NCBI GenBank assembly: GCA_017561025.1
Contig: JAFZDU010000054.1
Span: forward strand, 1 to 34,745
DNA from: Bacteroidales bacterium
GTDB taxonomy: Bacteria; Bacteroidota; Bacteroidia; Bacteroidales; F082
DNA length: 34,745 nt
Direction of reading: 5' to 3'
The position numbers and the translations under genes are program-made. The notes below the pieces were generated by a model. That model was not told the origin of the DNA. It searched no databases and saw nothing but the letters and a program-made list of their open reading frames with translations. Position 1 is the first letter of the stretch; each line of letters begins with the position of its first letter. Positions 16,444 to 24,875 of the stretch are shown here, piece by piece.

Positions 16444-16472
16444 AAAATAAAAGCGCCGCATTACGCAGCGCT
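16444..16472 (-). terminator. Terminator of the NagB-like gene
   Basis: On the minus strand AGCGCTGC and GCGGCGCT pair (one G-U) around a 5-nt loop and run into TTTATTTT. It lies 24 nt past the stop at 16496. Confidence 0.7.
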
Positions 16473-16495
16473 CCATATGATTTAGATATTTATTA

Positions 16496-18817
16496 TCAAA
16501 TAGTATCTTCTGAACGTTTTCTCATTTCTTCTGATATTGCAATGAACTCATCTACGTTCATGTCTTTAATAAATATCAATCCGTGTGTAGACCTGATCAA
16601 TGGACGTGGATTTTCATAGAAATAATCCTTACCCAAAATCAGCTGAATGTCTTGCAACTGTTTAATCCATGTGTTCTTTGATATATCACTGAATGGTCCA
16701 TTATAAAAAGGACTTGGGAATTCAGCCTTAACTTGGCTAAGATAACTAGCAGTAAATGACTTATCCAACACTGCAAGAGCATTTAACGATACAGGAACGT
16801 ACATATTAACGTCAGCAGGGTGGAACTTGAACCAAACATTTCTGTAACCATATATTCTCAGGTCTGACAGGTCTTTTTCCTTGCTCCATTCTGCAACAGC
16901 GGCTGCTGTAGCTTGCAACACTTTATAGTGAGTGTCTGGACCACTGCCTTCTGGGTCTAATGTAACGCTGATGATGTTTGGCTGTATCTCTCTGAATTGA
17001 TTCAAGATTGGCATAACGTCACGTTCCATGTTAGGACCTTTGCTTACACCGCTATCCTGATAAAAACCTAGATGCAAGTGGTGTACATTCTTGACCTGAA
17101 CACCATTGTATGCCCATACCAATTCCTCTTCAAACTCACGAATCATACCTTTGAGACGTTGCAAGTCGGATGTGTTCTTTTCTCCATCATAACTTCTTTC
17201 CAACACGCCAATGACTTCTCTGTATTTAGCCTTAAGCTCATCGAGACTCTTGAATTGCCATATTGCCACAGAACAACGTAACAATCTATGACAGAAGCCT
17301 CTGTTCATCTGATATTGGTCGTTTCTTGCAACGCTGTCAAGATAGTGATATATATCCTTGTCGTATTTGTGTTTATATCCTTCTTCGAAGAAATCAGCAT
17401 AGTGAACCATTTGTATCTCGTCTTTTTCAACAAAATCGAGAGTCATTTTCATTGAATCACACAAGAAGCCATTAGTTACAGAATTGTATCCAGAGGTCAT
17501 AACAGCAAAATGCACATTATTGCTTGCTGGACGTAATTGTCTGTTTGTTAATGGCATGATACCTAACATTATATCATCGTGGTGAGGTCCTGAGTTGTAT
17601 ATAACCTTATTTAAGGGTGTTGTAGAACCTCTCATCAACTTCTCTTCTGCAGATTGTATCACTTCCTGAACAGTATCAAGACTGAGGTTAGGAATCATTC
17701 GACATACATCGTCATTCTGCAAATCTTCCAATGTAAGCTTAGATGCATATCTATTTATTTTCTTACATAGAGAAAGGATAGCTCTTTCAGTCTTTTGGAA
17801 GTTCCATTCTTCTTTGAAATAATAATGATTTACACAATCTGTGAGCAATGAAGCTGCACCTTGGGTGAGATAGAATCTGGAGTTTTCAAGTCTTTGCAAT
17901 GCCGTTGCAGGATATTGGGTTGTCATCTCTGATTCGAGAGCGTTTTTGATTGTAACGGCATTTGACTCACCTGCTGCACATACTATTGCTACAGCATCAG
18001 GATTTCTTGTGATAGTCTCTAAACCTATTGTGATAACGAGACGGTTCTTTGCAACTTCAATACCGCCTAATGATGAAGCGGCATCAGCCTGTGTAGCGAA
18101 ATTAGTCTGACGTAACTCTGTATGAGAATGCTGACTTGTACCGCTGATATTGAATGCTATTCTGCCATCAGAGCCCAATGTGCTCAACAGGAATCCTATG
18201 TCGCCTTTAGTTCTGATTTTATCTTCATATCTCGAGCACCAGTCGTCAATCATGAAGATAGACTGCTGCTGGACTCTTTCTCTCTCATTCTCCGCTTGTC
18301 TGTAACGAAGACTCAAGTCGATTTTGAAATCAGGGAAGATTTCATTGAATGTTTTGTTGTTATGCAACTTGATATCATCACAGTTTATGAATAAAGCACG
18401 TTCTGGGTCGAGACCAAAACCGTTGATGTAATTTTCATTTACATAATGAAAGAATGAATTATGCTGTTTTGGTGAGATAGGGTAGAACTCGTCCATCTGA
18501 ACAAATTGAAGTCCGGATAGATTAGGCTTTTTAAGATTTGCCAAGCCGTACTTTTCAAGTACTTTCTTTGTTTCTTTATCGTCCCAAGTGTTGAGAAAAT
18601 GATGAGTATAATGGATGAAATTCTTGAATGACTTATCAGAAGAAAGACTTATTACACCTTCTTCATTTTCTGAAACCCATTCTAAAAAACGCAGCGCTGT
18701 CATAACGCCTAATTTAGGCACACTGTCGGTGATGATATATGGAACTTTCGTCGTGAACTCGTTGACTTTTGATTCTCTCAAAAAACACTGTTCAACCTTT
18801 GAATTTATATTAACCAT
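16496..18817 (-). CDS. NagB-like / PIG-L (LmbE) fusion, glucosamine-6-phosphate deaminase homologue
   Basis: A 773-aa protein counted from the ATG at 18817 (MVNINSK). A longer frame upstream starts with TTG inside the likely -7 box and is rejected. Residues about 1-340 are a NagB-type isomerase/deaminase domain: QMDEFYPI keeps the Asp of the active site (D109) and LGSDGRIAFN keeps D217, but the catalytic His of the DGHIAFNE motif is Arg (R219) and the following Glu is Ile. Residues about 405-620 are a PIG-L/LmbE deacetylase-like domain with the zinc motif PHHDD (411-415) and a later HHLHLGFY. The fusion is known in Bacteroidota under the deaminase name; loss of both NagB residues argues against ordinary deamination. 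Divergent from the GH95-GH20 operon. Confidence 0.82.
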   Translation of the reverse strand: MVNINSKVEQCFLRESKVNEFTTKVPYIITDSVPKLGVMTALRFLEWVSENEEGVISLSSDKSFKNFIHYTHHFLNTWDDKETKKVLEKYGLANLKKPNLSGLQFVQMDEFYPISPKQHNSFFHYVNENYINGFGLDPERALFINCDDIKLHNNKTFNEIFPDFKIDLSLRYRQAENERERVQQQSIFMIDDWCSRYEDKIRTKGDIGFLLSTLGSDGRIAFNISGTSQHSHTELRQTNFATQADAASSLGGIEVAKNRLVITIGLETITRNPDAVAIVCAAGESNAVTIKNALESEMTTQYPATALQRLENSRFYLTQGAASLLTDCVNHYYFKEEWNFQKTERAILSLCKKINRYASKLTLEDLQNDDVCRMIPNLSLDTVQEVIQSAEEKLMRGSTTPLNKVIYNSGPHHDDIMLGIMPLTNRQLRPASNNVHFAVMTSGYNSVTNGFLCDSMKMTLDFVEKDEIQMVHYADFFEEGYKHKYDKDIYHYLDSVARNDQYQMNRGFCHRLLRCSVAIWQFKSLDELKAKYREVIGVLERSYDGEKNTSDLQRLKGMIREFEEELVWAYNGVQVKNVHHLHLGFYQDSGVSKGPNMERDVMPILNQFREIQPNIISVTLDPEGSGPDTHYKVLQATAAAVAEWSKEKDLSDLRIYGYRNVWFKFHPADVNMYVPVSLNALAVLDKSFTASYLSQVKAEFPSPFYNGPFSDISKNTWIKQLQDIQLILGKDYFYENPRPLIRSTHGLIFIKDMNVDEFIAISEEMRKRSEDTI

Positions 18818-18844
18818 AATTTTAAAAAGTTTAAAAATATTCAA

Positions 18845-18852
18845 CAAAAATA
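18845..18852 (-). promoter_or_regulatory. Probable -7 element of the NagB-like gene
   Basis: TATTTTTG on the minus strand (18852 to 18845) lies 27 nt before the ATG at 18817. No clear -33 element was seen. It lies only 13 nt from the divergent -7 box of the fucosidase operon, so the two promoters must share or compete for space. Confidence 0.45.
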
Positions 18853-18865
18853 TGAAAAAAATAAT

Positions 18866-18873
18866 TATTTTTG
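18866..18873 (+). promoter_or_regulatory. Probable -7 element of the GH95-GH20 operon
   Basis: TATTTTTG at 18866-18873 matches TAnnTTTG and lies 16 nt before the ATG at 18890. The -33 element is not recognisable, which could mean an activator is needed. Confidence 0.45.
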
Positions 18874-18889
18874 AAGAAAAAAGTAATAT

Positions 18890-21304
18890 ATGAAACTTAT
18901 TTTAATACCCATCATTATATTCATGATTTTCAAGTGGAAAAAGCTTCATTTCCTATTAAAAGCAGCCACTATTTTAATGTGTATTCTATTGTTAAAACAG
19001 GAAAAGACAAAAGAATTATACTATTTCTTCGAAGAGTCTGCCACATGTTGGGAAGAGACTCTGCCTTTAGGAAATGGCCGTCTCGGAATCATGCCTGATG
19101 GTGGCATTGAAAAAGAAAATATAGTTCTTAACGACATAACATTATGGTCAGGGAAAGTGGCTGACTATTCCAATCCTAATGCCAAGGAAGCCCTGCCGGA
19201 AATACAACGTCTCCTGCTTGAAGACAAGAACTACGAAGCACAGGAACTTGTATACAACACATTCACATGTTCTAACAAAGGATCTAACTGGGGAAATGGC
19301 GCTACTGCCAACTTCGGATGCTTCCAGACATTAGGAAACATCAATATCGACTACACATATAATGATAATTCGAAGATAAAAGACGGATCTTACATCAGAA
19401 AACTCGACATTAACAATGCTGTAGCTACAACAGAATTCGAAACAGAAGACGCAAAATATCGCCGTGAATATTTCGTGTCAAGAGACTCTGACGTGGCTGT
19501 GATTCGCCTTGAAGCCAATAAGAATGAAATGATTTCGGTAGACATCAACTTAAATAGACAAGAACGCGTCAATTATGTCACAAACGATGAATCCATCGTG
19601 ATGTTCGGACAACTGAATGACGGCGATAATGGCGATGAAGGAATGAAATATCACTCACAACTCACAGTGAAAAACAATGGTGGAGAGGTCAAATATAAGG
19701 ACAACAAAATCATTGTAAGAAACGCAGACGAACTTACTCTTATCTTCTCATCTGCAACGAATTACAAAAATGAAAATTATGTCGCTTTCACCGACAGCCT
19801 GATGAATGATGCTAAAGACCGTTCATATATATCATTGAAGAAAAAACATATCAAGACTTATCAGGAGCTATTCAACAGAGTCGAGCTTGATTTGGGCGAT
19901 GCCATAACCGAAAACCATCCTATCAATGACAGACTCTTTGACTTCCAAGAAGAGGAAGACCCTCAGCTGGCTGCATTATATTTCCAATACGGACGTTATC
20001 TCATGATATCTTCAACTCGTGAAGACCTGCTGCCACCTAACCTGCAAGGACTATGGGCAAACAGCATACAAACTCCTTGGAATGGCGACTACCACCTTAA
20101 TATTAATGTACAGATGAACCACTGGCTCGCAGAAATATGTAACCTTTCCGAACTGCATAGACCGCTTATAGAGTTCACAAAAAGCATAGTAGAGTCAGGT
20201 GAAAACACAGCAGAAGGCTTCTACGGAGCCGATGGATGGACCGCACACTCAATCTGTAACTTATGGGGATTCACAGCTCCTGGCGAACATCCTTCATGGG
20301 GCGCAACCAACACTGGAGGCGCATGGCTGTGCCAACATCTGTACCAACATTATCTGTTCACAAAAGACATTGATTATCTAAGAGAAATATATCCTGTGAT
20401 GAAAGGCGCTGCCAAGTTCTTCAATTCCATCATGATCGAAGAAAAAGAACACTCATGGTTGGTGACAGCACCTACTTCATCACCAGAAAACTCATTCTAC
20501 CTGCCAGACGGAAGAATAGCAAGTGTTTGCATGGGACCAACAATGGACATACAAATCATCACCGAGTTATATCAAAACGTAATAGCTTCGGCTGAACTTT
20601 TGAACATAGATAATGAGTTCAGCGATACACTTAAAAATGCCTTGACAAAATTTCCTCCAATGCAGATAAGCGAAAACGGTTATCTCCAGGAATGGATTAA
20701 AGATTATGGCGAACCGGAGATTCATCATCGTCATGTCTCGCATCTCTTTGGCTTGCATCCTGGAAGACTTATAACAAAAACCAAGACACCTGACTTATAT
20801 GAAGCTTGCAAGATATCTTTAGACCGCCGCGGTGATGAAGGAACAGGATGGTCACGCGCATGGAAAATCAATTTTTGGGCACGACTACACGACGGTGACA
20901 GAGCATACAGACTTATTAAGAATCTCCTACAGCCAGCAATAGTCGGAGAAAGGGTAGGAGCTGGTACATATCCAAATCTATTCTGCGCTCATCCGCCATT
21001 CCAAATAGACGGTAACTTCGGAGGCACAGCTGGCATAGCAGAAATGCTGCTTCAATCTCACGACGGATTCATTGAAGTGTTGCCTGCATTACCCGCAGCG
21101 TGGAAAGACGGATACTTCAAAGGCTTATGTGCAGAAAACGGTGCTGTAGTAGACTGCTATTGGGAAGATGGTGAAATGACAAGGACAAAGATAAAATCTA
21201 AGACAGGTGGCACATATAATATATTAATGCCTGACGGTTCTGTTAAGGAAATTACTTTGAAAAAAAATGGAACTAAAATAATTAGGAATGATTTAAATAA
21301 ATAA
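18890..21304 (+). CDS. GH95 family alpha-L-fucosidase
   Basis: An 804-aa enzyme that removes terminal, typically alpha-1,2-linked, fucose from glycans by inversion. The entry motif WEETLPLGNGRLGIM and LNDITLWSG are GH95 signatures. Catalytic residues match those known from Bifidobacterium AfcA: N404 and N406 in HLNINVQMNHW, the acid E533 in SSPENSFY, and D707 in QIDGNFGG. The N-terminus is hydrophobic and basic, consistent with export, but it is odd, with two hydrophobic stretches; a start at the ATG at 18923 (MIFKWKKLHF) would give a more ordinary signal. It is followed by GH20 after 7 nt, so both enzymes are made together and probably trim mucin-type or milk-type glycans. No SusC/SusD pair is nearby. 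Confidence 0.93.
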   Translation: MKLILIPIIIFMIFKWKKLHFLLKAATILMCILLLKQEKTKELYYFFEESATCWEETLPLGNGRLGIMPDGGIEKENIVLNDITLWSGKVADYSNPNAKEALPEIQRLLLEDKNYEAQELVYNTFTCSNKGSNWGNGATANFGCFQTLGNINIDYTYNDNSKIKDGSYIRKLDINNAVATTEFETEDAKYRREYFVSRDSDVAVIRLEANKNEMISVDINLNRQERVNYVTNDESIVMFGQLNDGDNGDEGMKYHSQLTVKNNGGEVKYKDNKIIVRNADELTLIFSSATNYKNENYVAFTDSLMNDAKDRSYISLKKKHIKTYQELFNRVELDLGDAITENHPINDRLFDFQEEEDPQLAALYFQYGRYLMISSTREDLLPPNLQGLWANSIQTPWNGDYHLNINVQMNHWLAEICNLSELHRPLIEFTKSIVESGENTAEGFYGADGWTAHSICNLWGFTAPGEHPSWGATNTGGAWLCQHLYQHYLFTKDIDYLREIYPVMKGAAKFFNSIMIEEKEHSWLVTAPTSSPENSFYLPDGRIASVCMGPTMDIQIITELYQNVIASAELLNIDNEFSDTLKNALTKFPPMQISENGYLQEWIKDYGEPEIHHRHVSHLFGLHPGRLITKTKTPDLYEACKISLDRRGDEGTGWSRAWKINFWARLHDGDRAYRLIKNLLQPAIVGERVGAGTYPNLFCAHPPFQIDGNFGGTAGIAEMLLQSHDGFIEVLPALPAAWKDGYFKGLCAENGAVVDCYWEDGEMTRTKIKSKTGGTYNILMPDGSVKEITLKKNGTKIIRNDLNK

Positions 21305-21311
21305 TAAAAAT

Positions 21312-23570
21312 ATGAAAAGAATACTCTTGTTATCAGCAATCTTCGCATTGCTTTCATCATGTGCTGAGAAGAAAGCTGCTGTCGTAGATGCCAATCTCGA
21401 CATTGTACCTGTACCACAGGAAGTGGTAGTATGTATGAACGAAAACGGTTTCCAGCTCAACAAAGAAACTGTCATCATTTATGAAAATGAAGCAAATAAG
21501 TTCAATGCAGACTTTCTGCAATCCTACCTTAAAAACATTTTCAAGTCAGATTTGAAAATATGTAAAAATAACAGTGATGTGTCTAATAGCATTAAGCTTA
21601 ACATAATTGACGCTTCTCAATGTGAAAGCTTAGGCATGAAAAACGACAAAGAGGCTTACCTCTTGAGCGTTAGTCTCGACAAAATCGATATTTTCGCCAT
21701 AGATGCCGCCGGCATTTTCTACGGCATCCAAACTTTGATTCAAATGATGCCTAACGACATATATTCTGAAAATGCCGTCAAAGTCGCCGGAGTCACTTTC
21801 CCTTCATTGAATATCATCGACAATCCTCGTTTCAAATACAGAGGTCTTATGCTTGACTGCTCTCGTACTTTCTTCGATGTTGACTACATCAAGCATCTCT
21901 TAAATGGCCTGGCTCATTACAAGATAAACAACTTCCACTGGCATCTTGCTGACGACCAAGGCTGGAGATTGGAAATAAAGGCTTATCCAAAACTCACAGA
22001 GTTAGGTGCATGGAGAGGAGCCAACGAACTTCTCATGCCAGCTTATGGTTCAGGCAATGAACGTAACGGCGGCTACTATTCACAGGAAGAAATAAAAGAC
22101 ATAGTGAAATATGCTGCTGATAGAAATATAAATATCATCCCTGAAATTGATTTGCCTGGACACAGCAAGGCTGTCGCCGTGACATATCCAGAAATAGTCT
22201 GTCAGATAGAATCTAAACACCTTAGCGTACAAGGCGAATCTAACAACGTATGGTGCGTAGGTCGTGAGGAAAACTATGCTATGCTCGAGACTATCATAAC
22301 AGAGATGACAGAACTCTTCCCAAGCAAGATTTATCACATAGGAGCCGACGAAGTCAATATGAATTCATGGCGTGACTGCGATGTGTGCCAAAGTCTTATG
22401 AAAGAAAAAGAGATGACAGAACTCGTTGAGCTGCAGAATCATTTTGTAAGAAGAATAGAAAAGATATTGGCAAAACATGGCAAGACCATGGCTGGATGGG
22501 ATGAGATCCTCGATGGGGGCGACCTCATGGAAACTACTATACCTTACGTATGGCAACACTCAGAAAGAGGCATCAAATCTGTCAAAGCCGGACAGCCAAC
22601 AGTAATGCAAGTAGCACAATATATGTACTTCGACATGAAACAGTCTGCCGACGAACGCGGACTCAAATGGGCTGCTATCATTCCACTTGACACAGTGTAT
22701 TCCTTCGACCCAATAGGCAATTTCGAATTGACAGAAGATGAAAAAGAACTAGTTTACGGCATACAAGGCGGATTATGGACTGAATGCGGACAGGTTCCTG
22801 GCTATGCCCATTATCAGCTATTCCCTAAGGTACTCGTATTATCTGAAATAGGATGGTCAGCATACGAAGACAGAAACCTCGATTATTTCAAGAAGAGATT
22901 ATACGACAACCATCTGGAAAAATTATACAATATGGACTTCGAATTCAGAGTGGCTCCCCCAACAGTAAGATATGAAGACGGAATGCTCATTGCTGAAAAA
23001 GATTACGACTTCCTTACAATACATTACACCGACGACAAATCAACACCGACTTTAGAATCTGCAGAATATACAGAAGCTATTGTAACAGACAATCCTGAAG
23101 CATACCGCTTCGCTACATTCTACAAAGAACGTCCAAGTATCCCAAGAGGCGCACAAAACATCGACTTGTATCATTACCAAAAACCCAATACTGTCGTGAC
23201 ATCCAACGTTCCAATGGAACAGGATATCAACATATTGGCAGACTACAATATGAGCACATATTGCTACACCGCACGTCCTGTACAGGAAGGCGACTATTTC
23301 CTATACACATTCGAAAATCCTGTCGAATGTGAAAAGATTTTAGCAGGAACCGGACACTATGGCTTGGCTATAGTCGGTCTTCCAAACGCACGAATCGAAT
23401 GGTCTTATGACGGAGAGAGCTTCATAAAAGGCGAGGAGTTCGTATATGATTACTTCGACGGCTACAAAGCAGAAATACATCCAGAACAAGCGGTAAAGGC
23501 TGTGAAGATTGTCGTTACCGGAATAGGAGAGTGCGAATACGCTATTCTACAAGACTTAAGAATTCAGTAA
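21312..23570 (+). CDS. GH20 beta-N-acetylhexosaminidase, lipoprotein
   Basis: A 752-aa lipoprotein (signal ending LLSSC) that removes terminal GlcNAc or GalNAc by substrate-assisted catalysis. Order of domains: a GH20b-type alpha/beta domain (about 35-160), the catalytic barrel (about 165-510) with YRGLMLDCSRTF, NNFHWHLADDQGWR, the D346-E347 pair in HIGADEVNMNSW and WDEILDGG, then a C-terminal beta region (about 540-752) resembling the chitobiase C-terminal plus F5/8-type carbohydrate-binding modules. Length is normal for Bacteroidales enzymes. It is the second gene of the fucosidase operon; defucosylation would expose its substrate. A 12-bp terminator follows. Confidence 0.93.
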   Translation: MKRILLLSAIFALLSSCAEKKAAVVDANLDIVPVPQEVVVCMNENGFQLNKETVIIYENEANKFNADFLQSYLKNIFKSDLKICKNNSDVSNSIKLNIIDASQCESLGMKNDKEAYLLSVSLDKIDIFAIDAAGIFYGIQTLIQMMPNDIYSENAVKVAGVTFPSLNIIDNPRFKYRGLMLDCSRTFFDVDYIKHLLNGLAHYKINNFHWHLADDQGWRLEIKAYPKLTELGAWRGANELLMPAYGSGNERNGGYYSQEEIKDIVKYAADRNINIIPEIDLPGHSKAVAVTYPEIVCQIESKHLSVQGESNNVWCVGREENYAMLETIITEMTELFPSKIYHIGADEVNMNSWRDCDVCQSLMKEKEMTELVELQNHFVRRIEKILAKHGKTMAGWDEILDGGDLMETTIPYVWQHSERGIKSVKAGQPTVMQVAQYMYFDMKQSADERGLKWAAIIPLDTVYSFDPIGNFELTEDEKELVYGIQGGLWTECGQVPGYAHYQLFPKVLVLSEIGWSAYEDRNLDYFKKRLYDNHLEKLYNMDFEFRVAPPTVRYEDGMLIAEKDYDFLTIHYTDDKSTPTLESAEYTEAIVTDNPEAYRFATFYKERPSIPRGAQNIDLYHYQKPNTVVTSNVPMEQDINILADYNMSTYCYTARPVQEGDYFLYTFENPVECEKILAGTGHYGLAIVGLPNARIEWSYDGESFIKGEEFVYDYFDGYKAEIHPEQAVKAVKIVVTGIGECEYAILQDLRIQ

Positions 23571-23591
23571 TAAAGCACGTATTATGAGAAT

Positions 23592-23618
23592 AAAAGGCTG
23601 CGTCAGACGCAGCCTTTT
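23592..23618. terminator. Bidirectional terminator
   Basis: A perfect 12-bp stem (AAAAGGCTGCGT with ACGCAGCCTTTT) has a CAG loop. T-runs are present on both strands, and it lies between the convergent GH20 and 176-aa protein genes, serving both. Confidence 0.88.
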
Positions 23619-23646
23619 ATGTTATTGAGAAATAAGTTTTTAAAGA

Positions 23647-24177
23647 TCAATTTAGTCCAAGCATTTTATATCCCATATCGTTGAGTTGCATTGCCATTCC
23701 CATGAGATACATCTGATGCAGACATTCCAGATAAGCCTCAACAGCTTCCTTTGTTCCGTGTTCTATATTTTGGTTACGTAAGAATGTGTTAGTGATACAA
23801 GCACATTCCGCAACGATATCTGTGACTTTCTTGCATTTCTCTTCTTTAAATCTTAGAACGTCTTCAAGTATATATTCGTCCATTTCATCGAAGCCTCTTT
23901 TTTCACGGAGAGTCTCGTAAATGTTTTCTTTGAATGCATATTTATCCCAGTTGACATCCCAGTATTTTGCCATCGCCATACCGACGAACATAATCCATCC
24001 GAGCGAGACCATCGGATATTCGTTATATTCTCTCACACCATCGGGCATATAAGCAGTTAAAATATTCTGCCATTTGTCTTCAACATCTGGGCAAATAGGG
24101 AAACGTTCTCCCACTACACCTTCCTGACGAAGATATTGCAATAATAAAGTCTTTAATTTATCACCGAAGTTTTCCAT
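23647..24177 (-). CDS. Conserved-looking hypothetical protein (176 aa)
   Basis: The family is not recognised by name. The protein is soluble, mostly helical and acidic, with no signal peptide. The N-terminal part (GDKLKTLLLQYLRQEG) is helical, the middle has a hydrophobic SLGWIMFVGMAMAKYWD stretch that is probably a buried helix, and the C-terminus (CLHQMYLMGMAMQLNDMGY) repeats the Met-rich MGMAM theme. It lies 19 nt after a 49-codon frame (24197-24346) and probably shares its promoter (24393-24400). The gene ends at a strong bidirectional terminator. Confidence 0.75.
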   Translation of the reverse strand: MENFGDKLKTLLLQYLRQEGVVGERFPICPDVEDKWQNILTAYMPDGVREYNEYPMVSLGWIMFVGMAMAKYWDVNWDKYAFKENIYETLREKRGFDEMDEYILEDVLRFKEEKCKKVTDIVAECACITNTFLRNQNIEHGTKEAVEAYLECLHQMYLMGMAMQLNDMGYKMLGLN

Positions 24178-24196
24178 AATTGATATTTTGTTATTT

Positions 24197-24346
24197 TTAT
24201 TTAGTTAATTCGTTGAACAGATTTCGGAATATTCGTGTTAAGAATTTGGAATCATATGCGATAGCCACGCACCATGCTTCAGCACGTTCTCGCTGCTGCG
24301 GCTCGCCTTGTCGAAGGTCTTCTTCAAAATCCAAATATCTTTTCAT
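24197..24346 (-). CDS. Small protein (49 aa), possible antitoxin-like helix
   Basis: A 49-codon frame from ATG at 24346 to TAA at 24199-24197. The peptide begins MKRYLDFEEDLRQGEPQQRE and continues with an amphipathic helix around RAEAWCVAIAYDSKFLTR, ending NELTK. Its GC-rich codons contrast with its flanks. The DFEEDLRQGEPQQR stretch weakly recalls N-terminal segments associated with Fic-domain proteins of Bacteroidales, but the (S/T)xxxE(G/N) inhibitory motif of VbhA-type antitoxins is absent and no fic gene is near. It is positioned as the first gene of an operon with the 176-aa protein and downstream of a -7 box, which supports real expression. It may be the surviving N-terminus of a longer gene. 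Confidence 0.5.
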   Translation of the reverse strand: MKRYLDFEEDLRQGEPQQRERAEAWCVAIAYDSKFLTRIFRNLFNELTK

Positions 24347-24392
24347 AAAATGTCTTTTTTAGATATAACAAAAACATTCCAAATGTAGTTTA

Positions 24393-24400
24393 CAAAGTTA
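24393..24400 (-). promoter_or_regulatory. Probable -7 element for the 49-aa and 176-aa genes
   Basis: TAACTTTG on the minus strand (24400 to 24393) matches TAnnTTTG, 46 nt before the ATG at 24346. A -33 element at the usual distance was not found. Confidence 0.45.
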
Positions 24401-24522
24401 CGAAATAATATAAGAATAGGAGAGGTTTTTGTAAAATAAAAATTCACCTTTCTCTTAGAAAAACTAGGCAAGCCTATCGACTTTAACGGACTATAAACTC
24501 TCAATTAAAAAATCTTTGTACT

Positions 24523-24557
24523 TTAGCCATTAGCCTTTTGACTTTTGTCTTGTAGTC
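24523..24557. repeat. Degenerate heptamer array
   Basis: Five 7-nt units: TTAGCCA, TTAGCCT, TTTGACT, TTTGTCT, TGTAGTC. Same register and style as the arrays at 324, 913, 2584 and 24712. Confidence 0.5.
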
Positions 24558-24570
24558 TTATTATCTTTCT

Positions 24571-24692
24571 CTCGGGCGTTACGGCTCCGCTTCCAGCTCC
24601 GCCGTCGGGCTTTCCGCTATATCTTTGTTCGCTCCGTTATCACTTCGCTTCGCAAAGGATGCCGCTCCAATCCCTAACGCAGAGGGCTGCTA
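24571..24692. other. GC-rich intergenic patch
   Basis: About 120 nt with many GCTCCG, TTCGCT and GGGC words in strongly AT-rich surroundings. It contains near-repeats of GCTCCGC and CTTTCCGCT/CTTCGCTTCGC. No frame looks coding. Its origin is unknown; it may be debris of a foreign element or a dispersed repeat. Confidence 0.4.
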
Positions 24693-24711
24693 TCAATAAG
24701 ATGCAAACTCA

Positions 24712-24746
24712 GACTGTTGTCAATTGTCAGTTGACTGTTGTCTTAA
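24712..24746. repeat. Degenerate heptamer array at the edge of the direct repeat
   Basis: Five 7-nt units: GACTGTT, GTCAATT, GTCAGTT, GACTGTT, GTCTTAA. The last unit runs into the 135-bp direct repeat that starts at 24741. GACTGTT followed by a GTC unit also occurs in the array before the gene at 369. Confidence 0.6.
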
Positions 24747-24875
24747 CAAACCTTAACACCATTTCTTAATTTTTTACTGCTTTTATGTTAAAAATTGTTA
24801 AAAACGAAACATTTCCTTTGCAAACGCTTGACAAAAGGATGATGCTTGTTGTAGTTTTGCAAGAACCAAAGTTTA
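24741..24875. repeat. 135-bp direct repeat, copy A
   Basis: This segment matches 34083-34217 over 135 nt with three substitutions and no gaps. It contains the upstream region and promoter of a DUF1016 gene and ends just before where the start codon stands in copy B. Two tandem TGTTAAAAA words lie in its centre. Confidence 0.92.
24827..24859 (+). promoter_or_regulatory. Promoter of the decayed DUF1016 locus
   Basis: CTTG (24827-24830), a 21-nt spacer and TAGTTTTG (24852-24859). The inverted repeat that flanks the -7 box in copy B is broken here by two substitutions (GCTTGTTG and CAAGAACC). Confidence 0.5.

Larger units (their letters stand above)
24363..24740. other. Intergenic region with GC-rich patch and heptamer arrays
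   Basis: No coding sequence is supported. From left to right it holds a leftward -7 element (24393-24400), AT-rich spacer, a heptamer array (24523-24557), a GC-rich patch (24571-24692) unlike its surroundings and a second heptamer array (24712-24746) that abuts the 135-bp direct repeat. Confidence 0.6.

Noticed and set aside
18818-18847. A TTG-initiated extension of the NagB-like protein.
   Set aside because: The TTG is the last part of a -7 box TATTTTTG, so it would not lie within the transcript.
18871-19098. A 75-codon frame over the start of the fucosidase gene.
   Set aside because: I considered a frameshift at the odd fucosidase N-terminus, but this frame gives no GH95 sequence and ends without joining the enzyme. 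The enzyme frame is continuous from 18890.
18890-23570. A classical polysaccharide utilisation locus.
   Set aside because: The two glycoside hydrolases are accompanied by no SusC/SusD pair and no hybrid two-component or ECF regulator within the window, so only a small enzyme operon is supported.
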